Origin: Xiphophorus maculatus
Lineage: Eukaryota; Chordata; Actinopteri; Cyprinodontiformes; Poeciliidae
Reading direction: 5' to 3'
Assembly (NCBI RefSeq): GCF_002775205.1
Contig: NC_036455.1
Location: 3,448,501-3,512,500 of the forward strand
Length of the DNA: 64,000 bases
The notes under the pieces were generated by a model. It was not told the origin of the DNA. It did no database searches and was given only the letters and a program-made list of their open reading frames with translations. Made by a program: the position numbers and the translations under genes. Shown in pieces: positions 52,958 through 64,000 of the stretch; the first letter of the stretch is position 1; each line of letters starts with the position of its first letter.

Positions 52958-55900
52958 ATGGGGGACATGAAGACCCCAGATTTTGATGACCTATTGGCAG
53001 CGTTTGATATCCCTGACATAGATGCCAAAGAGGCCATACAGTCTGCGCCGGATGAGGCCGAGGGCCCCCACGGACCGGCCGGTGCGCCCCTGGGAAAGCA
53101 GGAAGGCGTGGTGGGCGTTGGGTCCTCTCTGAGGCCGCCCAGTCCCTCGGACTCCCAGGCGGACACCTCCATCGTGAGCGTGATCGTGAAGAACAAAGTC
53201 CGGCATGAAGCCGTAGACGGCGAGGACGGAGATGCGGAGCAGCATCCCATCGATATGATCGCGGGGGCGGATGCCGGTCCCCGACTCGGCGCCTGTGGTG
53301 AATCCGAAGCGCTCAATCACAACGGTTTTGGAGCTTCTGGTGGTCCCATGCCTCTTTCCCTCGGCCAGAACCAGTCCAACGGAGGGCCGTGGTCAGTGAA
53401 CACTCCCAAAGCGTCCGCAGAAGCGGCCAGCGCCAGTACAGCCAAGCATCACAAGCAGGGCGGGAACATTTTCAACAGACTCAAACCTCTGGTGGCGCAG
53501 GGGTCTGGAGATCCGGTGGGTCGGGCCAGGAAGATGCAGCTCCTCCAGCAGCAGCACCAGCAGCAGCAGGACACGGGCCAAGAGAGGGCGGATGCCGTCA
53601 AAGCCTCGCTTCCTTCATCTTCCTCCGTGTCAGCCGGGTCGTCCTCTCCCGCCGGACTCGCCTTGCCGTTCTTTCCGCCGTCCAAGCCTCTGCTTTCAGC
53701 TCCTCCTTCTGCACCTTCATCGCAGCCACTGCTCTCGTCTCAGCCTTTCAACGGCTCCCCAAAAGGAGGAGCTGGCGGATTCCAGCACCAGGAGGAGGAG
53801 GATTCCGACCCAGATCTGGGGAGTCCTCTGGTGATCCAGGAGAACCCCGACTCGCCCACTAGTGCGCAGATGAGCAGGCGATACAAGTCTGATTCTGTTT
53901 TGTCGCAGCCCGTGTCCTCCGCTGCGTCCCAACCAAAACCTGGGGACACTCCTTCTGCGTCCACTCCACAGTCTGGCTCAGTGGAGACTCAACAGGTGGA
54001 GGAGAGACATCCAGAACATGTAATAGAGGAGAGAGATTCACCTGAGAGCCCCGAGCCGGAGACGCCAAATTCAGCTGCTCAGGTCCCGGCAAAAAGGTGC
54101 TCCAGCCCCGCCGTGGCGTCCACTCCGCCTCCCCCTGAGCTGCGGGTGCCTAAAGAGGAGGAGGAAGAGATGGAGGTGGGAAACGGCATCGATAGGGTCA
54201 CGGATGGCAAAGTGGACAAGGGAGAAAATATGGAGGCAGAGGATGGAAAGGCTAAACCATCTTCCACTGATGGAGGAGAAACAGGAAGTGCTGCTCCTGC
54301 TCCCCCCGGAGCTCCATCCCGGCCCCTCAAAGTCAGGATAAAAACCATTAAAACCTCCACAGGCGGGATTACCAGGACTGTGACCAGGGTGGCGTCAAAA
54401 GGCGGCGGAAAAGGCGTGGATCCTAAAGGTCAAACTGGGGAACACAGGCTTTTATCAAACAAAACTCAAAAGACTGACGTTTCCCCTGGCCTCATGACGA
54501 CATCTTCCCAAAAAGTAAGCGCTCTGAACGTTCTACCTGTTTCTACACTCGCAGCCAGCAGCGTCATGCTCGCCGCCGCCACAAAGGTTCAAAACAAGAT
54601 GGCTTCTTCGGACAAGGCGAAGGTTTCGGCCACGGCTGTCAGCATCACCAAGTCTGCCGCCCTGCCGGCGACGCCTGCGGTGGCTTCCTCCCCCAAGTTC
54701 TCTGTCGCTGCCAGTGGGATAAGCGTTCGCACGGCCGCCAACAAAACAGCCAATGGAGGCAGTGGCACCATCTCGGGCAACGCCGTCCAGCCAAACAAGC
54801 CCGCCTCAATAGTCAACAGCACTGGTGCCGTCATCTCTCGCAGCCAGTCGAGTCTGGTGGAGGCTTTCAACAAAATCCTGAACAGCAAAAACCTCCTGCC
54901 AAGCTACAAGCCCGACCTCTCGGCCCCTCCGCCGCCCGAGTGGGGGCTCCCCGTGCCCGCCACAGGTTACCGCTGCCTAGAGTGCGGAGACGCATTCGCT
55001 CTGGAGCGCAGCCTGGCACGGCACTACGACCGGCGGTCGCTCCGCATAGAGGTCACCTGCAACCACTGTGCCAAGAGGCTGGCCTTCTTCAACAAATGCA
55101 GCCTGCTGCTGCATGCCAGGGAGCACAAGGAGCGTGGCCTGGTGATGCAATGCTCGCATCTGGTCATGAGGCCCGTCACCGTGGAGCAGATGATTGGCCA
55201 GCAGGATATAACACCGATTGGTGGTAAGTTGAGGTGAAGAAGGACTCACACTTCATTACAGCTACAAATGTTATGCAAGAGTTTTTACATTTAATGTAAA
55301 AGGCGTACAATTAGTTGACTTACGATCAATTGTCAATTAATGGTATCAGATTAAAATAAGAGCTGGGTAGAGTTCCCAAAAATTTTACTTAAGAGTATCA
55401 CTACTTCAACTTATTTTTACTCAAGTAAAAGGGAAAATTAGGCTCCAAAGAAATTACACAAGACTTAAAAAGCATTTAGTAAAAAGTCTAGTCAAGTACT
55501 GAGTAGACATCAATCATTTATTATTTAAAACTTACAACATTACATGGACTGCTTCAACATATTTTTGCTGAAGTAAAAGTAAAAAAGGATATGGTAAAAA
55601 GTCTACTGAAGTATTGAGTAACTGATCAAATTATCAATCATTTAATATTTAAAAATTACATAATCAGACTCACGAAAATATAAAGTAAAGTGAAATTTTT
55701 TGGCATTTCAAGGACCAAAATGACAATTATTAGTAAAAGTAACAAAAAATAACAAATCTGTCAAGAAGAATATTCCAAATCAATTTCTTTCACTAAAAAC
55801 TTATAAAACTTTAACAAAAATTGCATTTGTTTGTCTTTTTCTGGTGAATATTTGGTTAAAACATGTTAGTTTTTCATTCAGTGGGTTTAGAATCACATTT

Positions 55901-58900
55901 TACTCAAATAAGTATAGCGATACTTCATAATGAAGTTACTCAAATACAAGTAAAAAAGTATTGCATAGTAAAAATACTCCTAAGAGTAATTTTTTCCGAA
56001 AAGTTACTCAAGTAAATGTAACTGAGTAAATGTAGCTAGTTACAACACAATTCTGATTAAAATAACTTCCACTGATTAGCTAATAACGTCCGCTAGCTAG
56101 ATCGTTTTTTTATTGTTGTAGTTTGGCCGCCATCCAGCAGAGGGCGCTGTTGGTCATCCTTAAGCGGAGCCGTTGATACAGAATCAAAGACAGCGGCCAT
56201 ACTAGAACAGGAAAGATATACGGTCCAAACAGAGTCCGGGGTGGGAAGCAAAATGCTCTTCATGTGGTTCTTTTGTCAAATTTAAACACTCGACAAATTC
56301 CTTAAGTTCACGCGGCGAAGCGTCAACTTTTCAACCAAAAATCACTACGATGTGCTACGAAGGTGACGACATATGTAACAAGCTGAAAAACGGTTGATGG
56401 AGCGAAGTTTTAGACAGTACTTCTGTATTGACATCTATGTTTATAGGGAATTAAGTGTTTAGCATATTTTATTCATTTTGTCTTTTATTCTTCTATTCAG
56501 CAACAAAAGGTTTCTGTTTTGCTATATTTTAGAGATATGTCTAGGTTTCATAATGTGAGAAAACCACAATTTTCTGTTTATCCAATCAGAATTTAATACA
56601 GAATACTGATTTTAAGAAAATGGCCGTTTATCAGTCAGTCAGCTCAGTTAGTTGATGGATAAAATCAATCAACTTTAGATTGATTAATTTGCATCCAGGC
56701 TTGGAACTTGACACAGCTTGTAACAGTTGTGAATCACAACTATGCATGCATCTCTTTTCTTTTTATCCATCTTTGCTGACCTCCACCTGTTTGTCCTGCT
56801 CGGTGTCCGCCGTCTGGCCATCCAGGCCTGCTCACTACTTCGTCCTCTCCTCCAGTCTCCTCTCCCTCTGCCACATCAGGGGGTGCCGCTGTCCCCGCCG
56901 GCTCCAGTCCCATGAAGGACGCCTCGTCTCCAGCGGCAGCAGGTCCGACTCGACCCGTCCGCCGTGCTCCTCAGGGGCCGCAGGCATTGATGCCGCTCCC
57001 CTGCAAGAAGGCCGAGGGGCTGCAGTACAACAACTTCAAGTGTCCAGAGTGCCAAACGCAATTCTCCAGCAAGGCGGAGCTGGTCACTCACTTCCAGCAG
57101 ATCAGAGGTGCTCCCAGCTCGGTGAGGATCAGATCCGTATCCCGCTGAGTTTGTTCAAACATCAACGGACGCTGAATGTTTTCCCAAATGTTTGTTTTTG
57201 CAGACCTGCAGCCAGTGCTCGCCTCCCATGATGCTCCCCAACTCATGTGCCGTGTCTGCCCACCAAAGGATCCACAAACACAAAGCGCCGCACGTTTGTC
57301 CTGAGTGTGGTGGGACTGCGCGGCAGGCCAGCTTCCAGACCCACCTGGAGGAGGCGTGTCTGCACTTCGCCAGGCGCATCGGCTACAGGTGGGCAGACAT
57401 CTGTATGAAGATGAAACCTCAGCTTTACTAACAGCAATAGGGAAAAATCTGAAGAATAACGTAGGACTATAGCGATTAATCATGATTAATTGATTACAGA
57501 AATAATTCTCAACTAATTTAGTAATCAATTAATCGCTATTGAGTATACAAACTCTAAAGAAGGTCAATTTCTAAATGGACGACACACTTAATATAAGCAG
57601 TTTAGGCTTATATTAAGCGTAAACTTTGTATGTATTTATTTGCATAAAAAAATTATAAGATTAACATTAAGATGCAAAACTTTTTTCCATCTGTACTTAT
57701 ATTTTACCTTAAACTCCTCAAGTGGCATAATTTTAACTTCACTTGGTTCAAATTCTGTAAAAAAAAAAAATCTACTAAGCAGCCTTTGCATCCAATTATT
57801 AATCAATTAATCCAAAAAAGTATTCTGATGTCAATCAGTTATTCGAATAACAAATTGGCACAGTTTGCAGATTTCTCATTTAACTAGTTAACACTTTATA
57901 CAATATTTGAAATACATGAATAGATACAAATAAATAAATGATTCAGTTCTGTGTTTAAATACAAAATTGTATGTTTTATTGCCTAAAATGCAGCATTCTT
58001 GTAGTGAAAGTTTGATCATTTATAGCAAAAGGATGCATCCGAAACTAAAATAATACTCTTCATATCAACATGTGAAAAGCTCAGGCATTTCTTCTTGACT
58101 TAACATCAATACAGTGTAGAGCTGATCTGTTAGATATTGTTTTTATTGATAACTGAATAGCAAACGTTGGTTAAGAGATTTACTTTACAGGATTTGAACC
58201 AGATGAAGCTAAAACTATGCCATTTGAAGAGTTCTGGGGTAGAATATACAGTATTTACACACAAAAATGGTTTTTCATCTTAAATGTAAATGTATGTATA
58301 TTTTGTACATTTTTGGCTTAATTTTTGCTTTCAGGGTGATGTTTTCTCAGTTTTAAATTTTGTAAACTCCAGTTAATGATTATTTTATTCCTAAATTAGT
58401 TAACCATTATTTCAACAATCGCTAAATCGTGATTAATTGTTGCTTATTGTAATTAATTGTGATTAATTGTTACTAATTGTGATTAATTGTTACTAATCGT
58501 GATTAATGCTGTCAGTAGATTCACCCAATACAGCAGGGGTAGTCAAGATGGTGTCTTTCTGCTCTTCCAGGTGCTCAAGCTGCCAGGTTGTGTTTGGAGG
58601 TCTGAACTCCATCAAGTCCCACATTCAGACAGCTCACTGCGAGGTCTTCCACAAGTGCCCCAGCTGCCCCATGGCCTTCAAGTCCTCCCCCAGTGCCCAG
58701 AACCACATCAGCACCCAGCACCCAACACTAACTGGAGGACAGGCCAAGTACGTCCCCCTCCTCTACCCATCCAAAGGTCTTCTTTATTTGAATTTTAAGA
58801 GGACCAAATGGTTTTCCTCTCTTTACGTCTTTACAGGATGATCTACAAGTGTGTGATGTGTGATACGGTTTTTACCCAGAAGCCCCTGCTGTACATGCAC

Positions 58901-61900
58901 TTTGACACTCATTTAGCCAAGCAGAAAGTGCATGTGTTCAAGTGTCCTGACTGCACCAAGCTCTACGCCCAGAAGGGGTCCATGATGGAGCACATCAAGG
59001 TGTGTATTTGGGCCAGAACGTTTGCTGTCGTCGCCTTCATGTGTTGCCCATCCATTGCTCTCTACAATGAATGTGGTGTCAGAGAAGGCGAACATTAAAC
59101 CTTGGGTCGGCCTTAGCAGGGTTCCTTCATGGTGACCCTGTCCTAAGTTCTACCCCAAGAACATCACTGCAGTGTTTGTTCAGCTTCAGTTCATTACCAG
59201 GGTTCTGCAGAACCCGATGACTGGCTGAGGAGTCCATTCAGCCGTTTGGTTCAGTCTGCTGGAGCAGGGCTGCAACTAGAATTTAAAGTGTGTCTGTGTG
59301 TAAAGAGTTAGATTAGAGCGCTGCTATAGATGTCTCTATTAGTTCAAATCTGTCCATTAGTCTGTCCATCCATCTAGACATCCGTCCATTCATCCATCCA
59401 TTAGTTTGCCCATCTATCCAACATTCATTCATCCATCAATCTGTCCATTTATCTATCCATCCTTCCTCCGTCCCTCCTTTCCTTCCTTCCGTCCCTCCTT
59501 TCCTTCCTTCCGTCCCTCCTTTCCTTCCTTCCGTCCCTCCTTTCCTTCCTTCCTTCCTTCCTTCCTTCCTTCCTTCCTTCCTTCCTTCCTTCCTTCCTTC
59601 CTTCCTTCCTTCCTTCCGTCCGTCCGTCCGTCCGTCCGTCCGTCGGTCCGTCATCCATTCTCCCATTCATCCAACCATCCATTCAGCCATCCATCCATCC
59701 ATCCTTTTGTCCATCTGTTCTTCCATCCATCCATCCTTTCTTTCTTTCTTTCCTTTTTTCCAGGTTCTGTATTGTGAATCCTGTCTGCTGTAGAAGTATC
59801 CACCATTACAGAGTCAACTCTTCTCTAATGACGCATTAAAGTTCTGTGAACTTCTGGTCTGTAAAGTTTTCCTGTCGTTCTGCTCAGACGGCTCACAGAG
59901 GCCCATCAGCCAAACCCGAGTCTCAGCCCGACGCCTCCAACTCCTCCTCAGCTCCCACCAACTCCTCCAGTCCTTCCGGCCTCAAGTCGAAATCCTCTGC
60001 GAAGCCCGACACCTCGGACGGCGAGGACTGGGGGCGGGAACAGGAGGAGGAAGATGAGGAGGAGGATGACGACGACGATGAAGGGGATGAGGACTACGAA
60101 GCCCCGGGAGGCCAGTCTTCCGGCAGCGCGGGGGTCGGCGCTCATTCCAGCGCCGTGAGCGAGTGGACCTGCCCTCAGTGTCAGACCACCTTCACCGACA
60201 ACGAAGACTACCTGAGTCATGTGAAGATGGAGCACGGCAAGGTGACGTTCCAGACGCTCAAACAAACGGGACAATGTGAAGAACAACGTTGTTTATTTTA
60301 TTTCTCTGTTTCTGCTCCACAGTTTCCCTGCCGTATCTGCGGCGGGACGTTCAGCACTTCTTCCAGCCTGCGGCGTCACGAACGAGTCATTCATGAGGGC
60401 AACAAAAGGATCTTCCATTGCCAGTGAGTCACTTTCATCAATGACAAAAAAGCATTTCAGAGTAGCCCAGTAAAACATAAATTAGCAATTAATGCATCTC
60501 AATGAATTATATTAACTTTAAAAGTTTATTTAATGCATTATTTTAATTCAAAAAGTGAAACTCTGAGTTATAATTTAAGCTTTAGATTTTATTTAGATCA
60601 ACTTTAGATTATCTTGCAAATTATTAAATAGACTTTGCTTTGTAATTGTGCGGCTTTTTCTACCAGTTCACCCTTCCACTGAACTTTTATTCAGCACTCT
60701 TTAATATATGGCATGACCTGTATTAATCAAGGTGTAATAAATCTATTTGATCACTTTTTGAGTTGAATTATCTTTCTAAGAATCTTCTGATTTACCAGTA
60801 GATTGTCTTTTTGTAGACACACAGTTCTCGTCTTAAATTATCACCCTCAATTTGTAATTAATTGTTTAAACTCTAAATTAGAGATCAGTTGTTTGATATT
60901 CAGATGACATATTCTGGCCCCTAGAGGGCACTAAGAGCGCTTTCTACCTGTGTGTGACATTTTAATAAAATTTTACATCTGTTCTTATGTGTTTATCCAG
61001 GTTTTGCACAGAGGGCAAAAGAACATTTGGCAGCCGGTTCTTGTTGGACAAACATATCCGACTCCATCACAGAACAACAGACGGACAAGTGAGTAAAAAA
61101 TGTAATTTAAGGTTCAGGTCAGAGTTCTGCAGCATTGGCTGTGTCTGGGTTTTCTGTTGCATATTATATTAATTCAAAATGCTTCTTCAGCTCCATAGGT
61201 GACTTGTGGCTAGAAATCAATTAATTTAAATGAACTGAATTTCTGATAAAAGTGGTCTCTGTAGAATTTGCTTGTCAATATATATATATTTTAATTTTAA
61301 ATAAACATTAAGATAAAAAGTATCCCATTGTCTGTAAATAAGTTCTACACAGAGCTCCTCGAGTGGTCTAGTTTTAGCTTCACCTGGTTCAAGTTCTGTA
61401 ATAAAATAAAATGATCAAGCATCCAATTATTAATCAGTTAATCCAAAAAATTATTTTGATGCTAAAAAAAATATTGGCGCAGATTTTTTATTTAACCACT
61501 TAAGCCTTTGTTGTAGAATATTTGTTACAAACTAGTGGAAGCAAATTAAAAATGATTCAGTTCTTAAGAAAATAAGCATCATGCAGAAAAGCAGAAACAT
61601 GAGGAGTTGAATTGGTGAAAAAAATCTTTGAAAAACAAAATTTAGATTAAATTGACTTGCTTTCCATCCGTGGGGATAAATGTGTCTATCTGAGCCCTCA
61701 TGTTGTTGTTTTGAGCACCAAGTTCTTGCTTTGTTTGCGCTCAGGGACCTCCTCTGACCAGGAAGCGAGCTGCCACAGGAGGCGACGGACCGGGCAGCTC
61801 CTCGGAGCTCGACGGCGAAGTCGGACCTCCTGCAGGCCGGCCAGCAGACGAGGAGGAGAGCGCCACAGAGGACGGCGGCGGCGGTGGCCCTGCAAAGAGA

Positions 61901-62353
61901 ACCAGGGCATCGGTGGCGTCCACGTCATCAGCGCCTGGCGAGCTGGAGGACGAGGACAGCGTCTTTCGCTGCGTCCCCTGCGGCTTCTCCACGGAGGACG
62001 GCGCCGAGTTCCAGCGCCACATCCCGCAGCACCGCGGCGACACCGCCGCCTTCCAGTGCCTGCAGTGCGGCGTCTGCTTCGCGTCGGCCGGCTCCCTCAG
62101 CAGGCACCGCTTCATCACCCACCGGGTGCGAGACACGCAGAGCGACACGGAACGCGGCGCCCCGCGCGCCCCCAGCTCGCCGAGCGCCTCCCCCGGCGGC
62201 GCCTCCCCACTGGCACACCTGGAGGACGGCGACGGAAACCTGGGCTGCAAGGTGTGCGGGCGGCGCTTCGACAAGGCGAAGGACCTCAACACGCACTTCA
62301 GGACCCACGGCATGGCCTTCCTCACCGCACACAAGACAGACAAGCCCCAGTAG
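52958..62353 (+). CDS. znf687: Zinc finger protein 687
   Basis: Nuclear C2H2 zinc-finger protein; with ZNF592 and ZMYND8 it forms the Z3 transcriptional module. Nine coding exons in phase: 52958-55223, 56856-57121, 57204-57388, 58571-58747, 58837-58999, 59888-60241, 60323-60423, 61001-61088, 61745-62353; 1402 residues (human 1237). The start is [20 protein letters not shown], the conserved N-terminus; 17 in-frame codons before it are intron, removed by the acceptor at 52942-52943. The long first coding exon is low-complexity (Ser/Pro/Gly, a Gln run) with the conserved islands [13 protein letters not shown] and [20 protein letters not shown]. About fifteen C2H2 or related fingers follow from Cys673 ([10 protein letters not shown]) to the C-terminal CKVCGRRF...HFRTH. 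Exon 6 encodes a dense acidic run (Glu/Asp, about 20 residues). The next-to-last finger pair includes one that mammalian ZNF687 seems to lack. Very secure. Confidence 0.96.
55364..56050. mobile_element. AGTAAATGTAACT-type fish repeat
   Basis: Opens with AAAAATTTTACTTAAGAGTA and closes with inverted-type blocks TTACTCAAGTAAATGTAACT and GTAAATGTAGCTAGTTAC. The interior is rich in ACTCAAGTAAAAGTA motifs. AT-rich, non-coding, in znf687 intron 2. Exact ends are uncertain. Confidence 0.6.
56125..56580. repeat. 0.5-kb dispersed repeat, copy B
   Basis: Collinear with 35122-35705 (pip5k1a intron 13). This copy keeps more CpG (for example CACGCGGCGAAGCG), suggesting it is younger or less decayed. Confidence 0.7.
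57463..58508. mobile_element. AGGGCTGAAAC/ATTAATCG repeat family, copy 3
   Basis: Starts near AGCGATTAATCATGATTAATT and ends in a run of GTGATTAATTGTTACTAATT units (58435-58508), with an interior collinear with copy 2. About 1 kb, filling most of znf687 intron 4. Confidence 0.7.
58435..58508. repeat. Short tandem array of GTGATTAATTGTTACTAATT
   Basis: Three to four imperfect copies of a roughly 20-base unit at the right end of the transposon copy, probably expanded by slippage from the terminal ATTAATCG motif. Confidence 0.65.
59340..59757. repeat. Compound tetranucleotide satellite (CCAT)(21-mer)(CCTT)(CCGT)(CCAT)
   Basis: Pyrimidine-rich throughout: CCAT-type units, then four copies of a 21-base unit (CCGTCCCTCCTTTCCTTCCTT) from about 59468, a pure (CCTT)n run to about 59616, a (CCGT)n run to about 59647, then CCAT and TTTC units. 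In znf687 intron 6; it makes long open frames on both strands that are not genes. Confidence 0.9.
61300..61545. repeat. AGGGCTGAAAC/ATTAATCG repeat family, copy 4 (internal fragment)
   Basis: CATCCAATTATTAATCAGTT, AATCCAAAAAATTATT and GATTCAGTTCTTAAG match the interior of copy 3. Termini are missing. In znf687 intron 9. Confidence 0.6.
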
Positions 62354-63440
62354 GGGGCGCAGCGCGGAGACGGAGGCGGCTGCTGAACATGAATGTTGAT
62401 GAAACACTTTTTTTAGCTCACCCAGAAACATTTTATTCTCTACGGCGCCTCCTCTGTGCGACTGTAGCTGCATGTTTGATCTTGTTACACCTGTGCTAGT
62501 CTCGTGAGAAGCTCTTCCTGGGTCAAAAGCCTTTGTATTGGGGCCCGAGTGAAGCTGGAACTCCACCTTCATAAAGTTGAATGAAATTGGTGTCAAAAGT
62601 TTGTGCTGCTAAGATTTTTAAGATGACGTTTCCAGAGGTCATCAAGGGTCAACCTGCCCCCCATATTTACAAAATATGGTATCAATCAACATATTTGTGT
62701 AGCAAAGAATTTCATTTGTGCTATTATAATAAAACATTATTTTTAAAGTTTCCGGAGATCAAAGGTCAATCAGCTCCCCCAACATTTACAAAATCAAACA
62801 AAATGTGGTGTTAAACTCTACTCCTGTGCAGCAAAAAATATTGTTTGTGCCGACATTTCCAGATGTTACCAGAGGTCACCTAATTCCCCCACATTTTGTT
62901 TTTGCCGTTATAATTTGTAAGGTTCAAAACATAAAGTGGCCAGAGGTCAAAAAGGTCAACCAGCCCTGACCCTAATAGTTATAAATAAATAAATCTGGCA
63001 TCAATCAATTGTGCTGTTTGTGCAGCAAAAAATTCAGTTTGAGCTGTCATCATTTCAAATTTATTGTTTCCAGAGGTCAAAGGTCAACCAGCTCCCCCAA
63101 CATTTACAAAATCAAACAAAATATGGCATCAAATTTTGCTGCGGTTGTGCAGCAACAATTTTTGTTACAATTTTTAAAATAAAATAATTTAAAAAAAAAG
63201 TAGTTTCCAGAGGCCAAAGGTCAACCTGATTCCTCTCGCCCACATTAAGGAAAAACAGGTAAAAACAGTTGATTGACAATTTGCTTGATTAGATTTAAAT
63301 GTGGAGTAGCTGGTTGACCTTTGATAACCTTTGGAACAAGTTAATGTCTGAAATAATAGCAGCACAAGCGAAAACATTTTTGCTGCACAAACCAAACTTT
63401 GTTTAGTTTGACGAATGTGGGAGGCCAACTTCACTCAGGT
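62354..63440 (+). other. znf687 3' UTR/flank with tandem repeat
   Basis: AATAAA at 62728-62733 is a candidate poly(A) signal. From 62626 to about 63420 the sequence is a degenerate array of 120-150-base units, each containing an AGGTCA(n)AGGTCA-like core; the last unit is inverted. Confidence 0.55.
62626..63420. repeat. Degenerate tandem array with AGGTCA direct-repeat cores
   Basis: Units share GTTTCCAGAGGTCAAAGGTC, CAACCAGCTCCCCCAACATT and TGTGCAGCAAAAAAT blocks. Cores lie at 62636-62651, 62756-62768, 62944-62958, 63074-63086 and 63211-63223. An inverted copy of the unit occupies about 63300-63420. Confidence 0.7.
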
Positions 63441-64000
63441 TTTGTTTTTAATCAGCCATTTTTACCTGTTCTCCCATTTCTTCCACTCTTCGCCGAATAC
63501 ATCCACGCATTTCGTCTGCACGCCATGCGGCCTGATTCAAACTCCTCTCTCGTTTTTCCTCCCGTGGCGCACGAGAGATATCCGAAGCATGAAGAGGAGC
63601 GTCCGGAGAAACTGACACTGATGTCTTTTTTTGTTTGGTTTTTTTTTTATGTTGCAATATTTATTTATACTAAATACGTCACTGCTGTTTGTATCTTAGA
63701 GAGTCATGAGATGAAGAGGTTGCAGGAAGTCTGTGACCCGGTCGGTGTGAATAATTTGTGATGTTGTTGATCGTCAAAGCTAGAAAAAGAAAGATCAGAC
63801 TTCCTGTCAGTAGTATCGGTGTACAAGTTTTTGCCATGTAAATACATACAAGTACACTAAGAAAGCTTTCTGGTTTTAGTAACTTACTATGATAATGTGA
63901 ATATGTGTAGTATTTGTACTTGTACTGTTCCACTCCCCCTCCTCAAACTGAAAAACCCTCCCAGAGTTAGTTACATTTTGAGAGAAGGTGTGTCGTCTTA
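63441..64000. other. Right edge, no gene recognised
   Basis: An open frame at 63399-63761 has no recognisable domain and no splice context. The sequence has a T-rich, 3'-UTR-like texture. It may belong to the znf687 3' region or to a gene beyond the window. Confidence 0.4.

Noticed and set aside
53389..53862. 157-codon and other open frames over the znf687 large exon
   Set aside because: Shadow frames of a GC-rich coding exon.
59406..59777. Long Ser/Pro and Arg/Glu/Gly open frames on both strands
   Set aside because: Produced by the tetranucleotide satellite; no splice or homology support.
61657..62499. 280-codon Arg-rich open frame
   Set aside because: Out-of-frame shadow of the last znf687 exon, whose true frame encodes C2H2 fingers.
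63399..63761. 120-codon frame as a gene at the right edge
   Set aside because: No domain, splice signal or promoter; T-rich run inside.

Overview
The window is vertebrate genomic DNA, almost certainly from a ray-finned (teleost) fish. It has intron-split genes with GT-AG junctions, proteins close to their mammalian orthologues, and introns full of fish-type DNA-transposon debris (hAT-like MITEs, Tc1/mariner remnants, palindromic elements, a 5'-truncated LINE and an LTR-element gag remnant). The gene set PIP5K1A, PSMD4, ZNF687 plus an ECM1-like gene matches the content of human 1q21.

Layout. (1) 1-8079, minus strand: the 5' half of an HCN pacemaker-channel gene. Four exons encode the N-terminus through S6; the C-linker and cyclic-nucleotide domain lie beyond base 1. 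(2) 10597-13329, minus: a three-exon gene assembled here from splice signals, encoding a 155-residue single-pass membrane protein with a coiled coil. I do not recognise it. (3) 13345-20220: no convincing gene; repeats only. (4) 20287-20723, plus: a compact two-exon gene for a secreted, ECM1-like protein of 112 residues with its own TATA box and poly(A) signal. (5) 22.7-39.9 kb, plus: pip5k1a, 15 coding exons, 595 residues. (6) 40493-48936, plus: psmd4 (proteasome ubiquitin receptor Rpn10), 10 exons, 372 residues, starting about 0.6 kb after the pip5k1a poly(A) signal. (7) 50.3-62.4 kb, plus: znf687, one non-coding first exon and 9 coding exons, 1402 residues. (8) 62354-64000: 3' flank with a degenerate tandem repeat whose core looks like a nuclear-receptor direct repeat.

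The genes do not form a pathway. They are a neuronal/cardiac channel, a lipid kinase making PI(4,5)P2, a proteasome subunit and a transcriptional zinc-finger protein held together by ancestral synteny. The least explained items are the coiled-coil membrane gene, the miniature ECM1-like gene, the orphan exon-like block at 11938-12062, and the DR1-bearing repeats after znf687. I saw no evidence of an unusual multi-gene system. All exon borders were read by eye from reading frame, homology and GT-AG signals; no alignment or database search was run.
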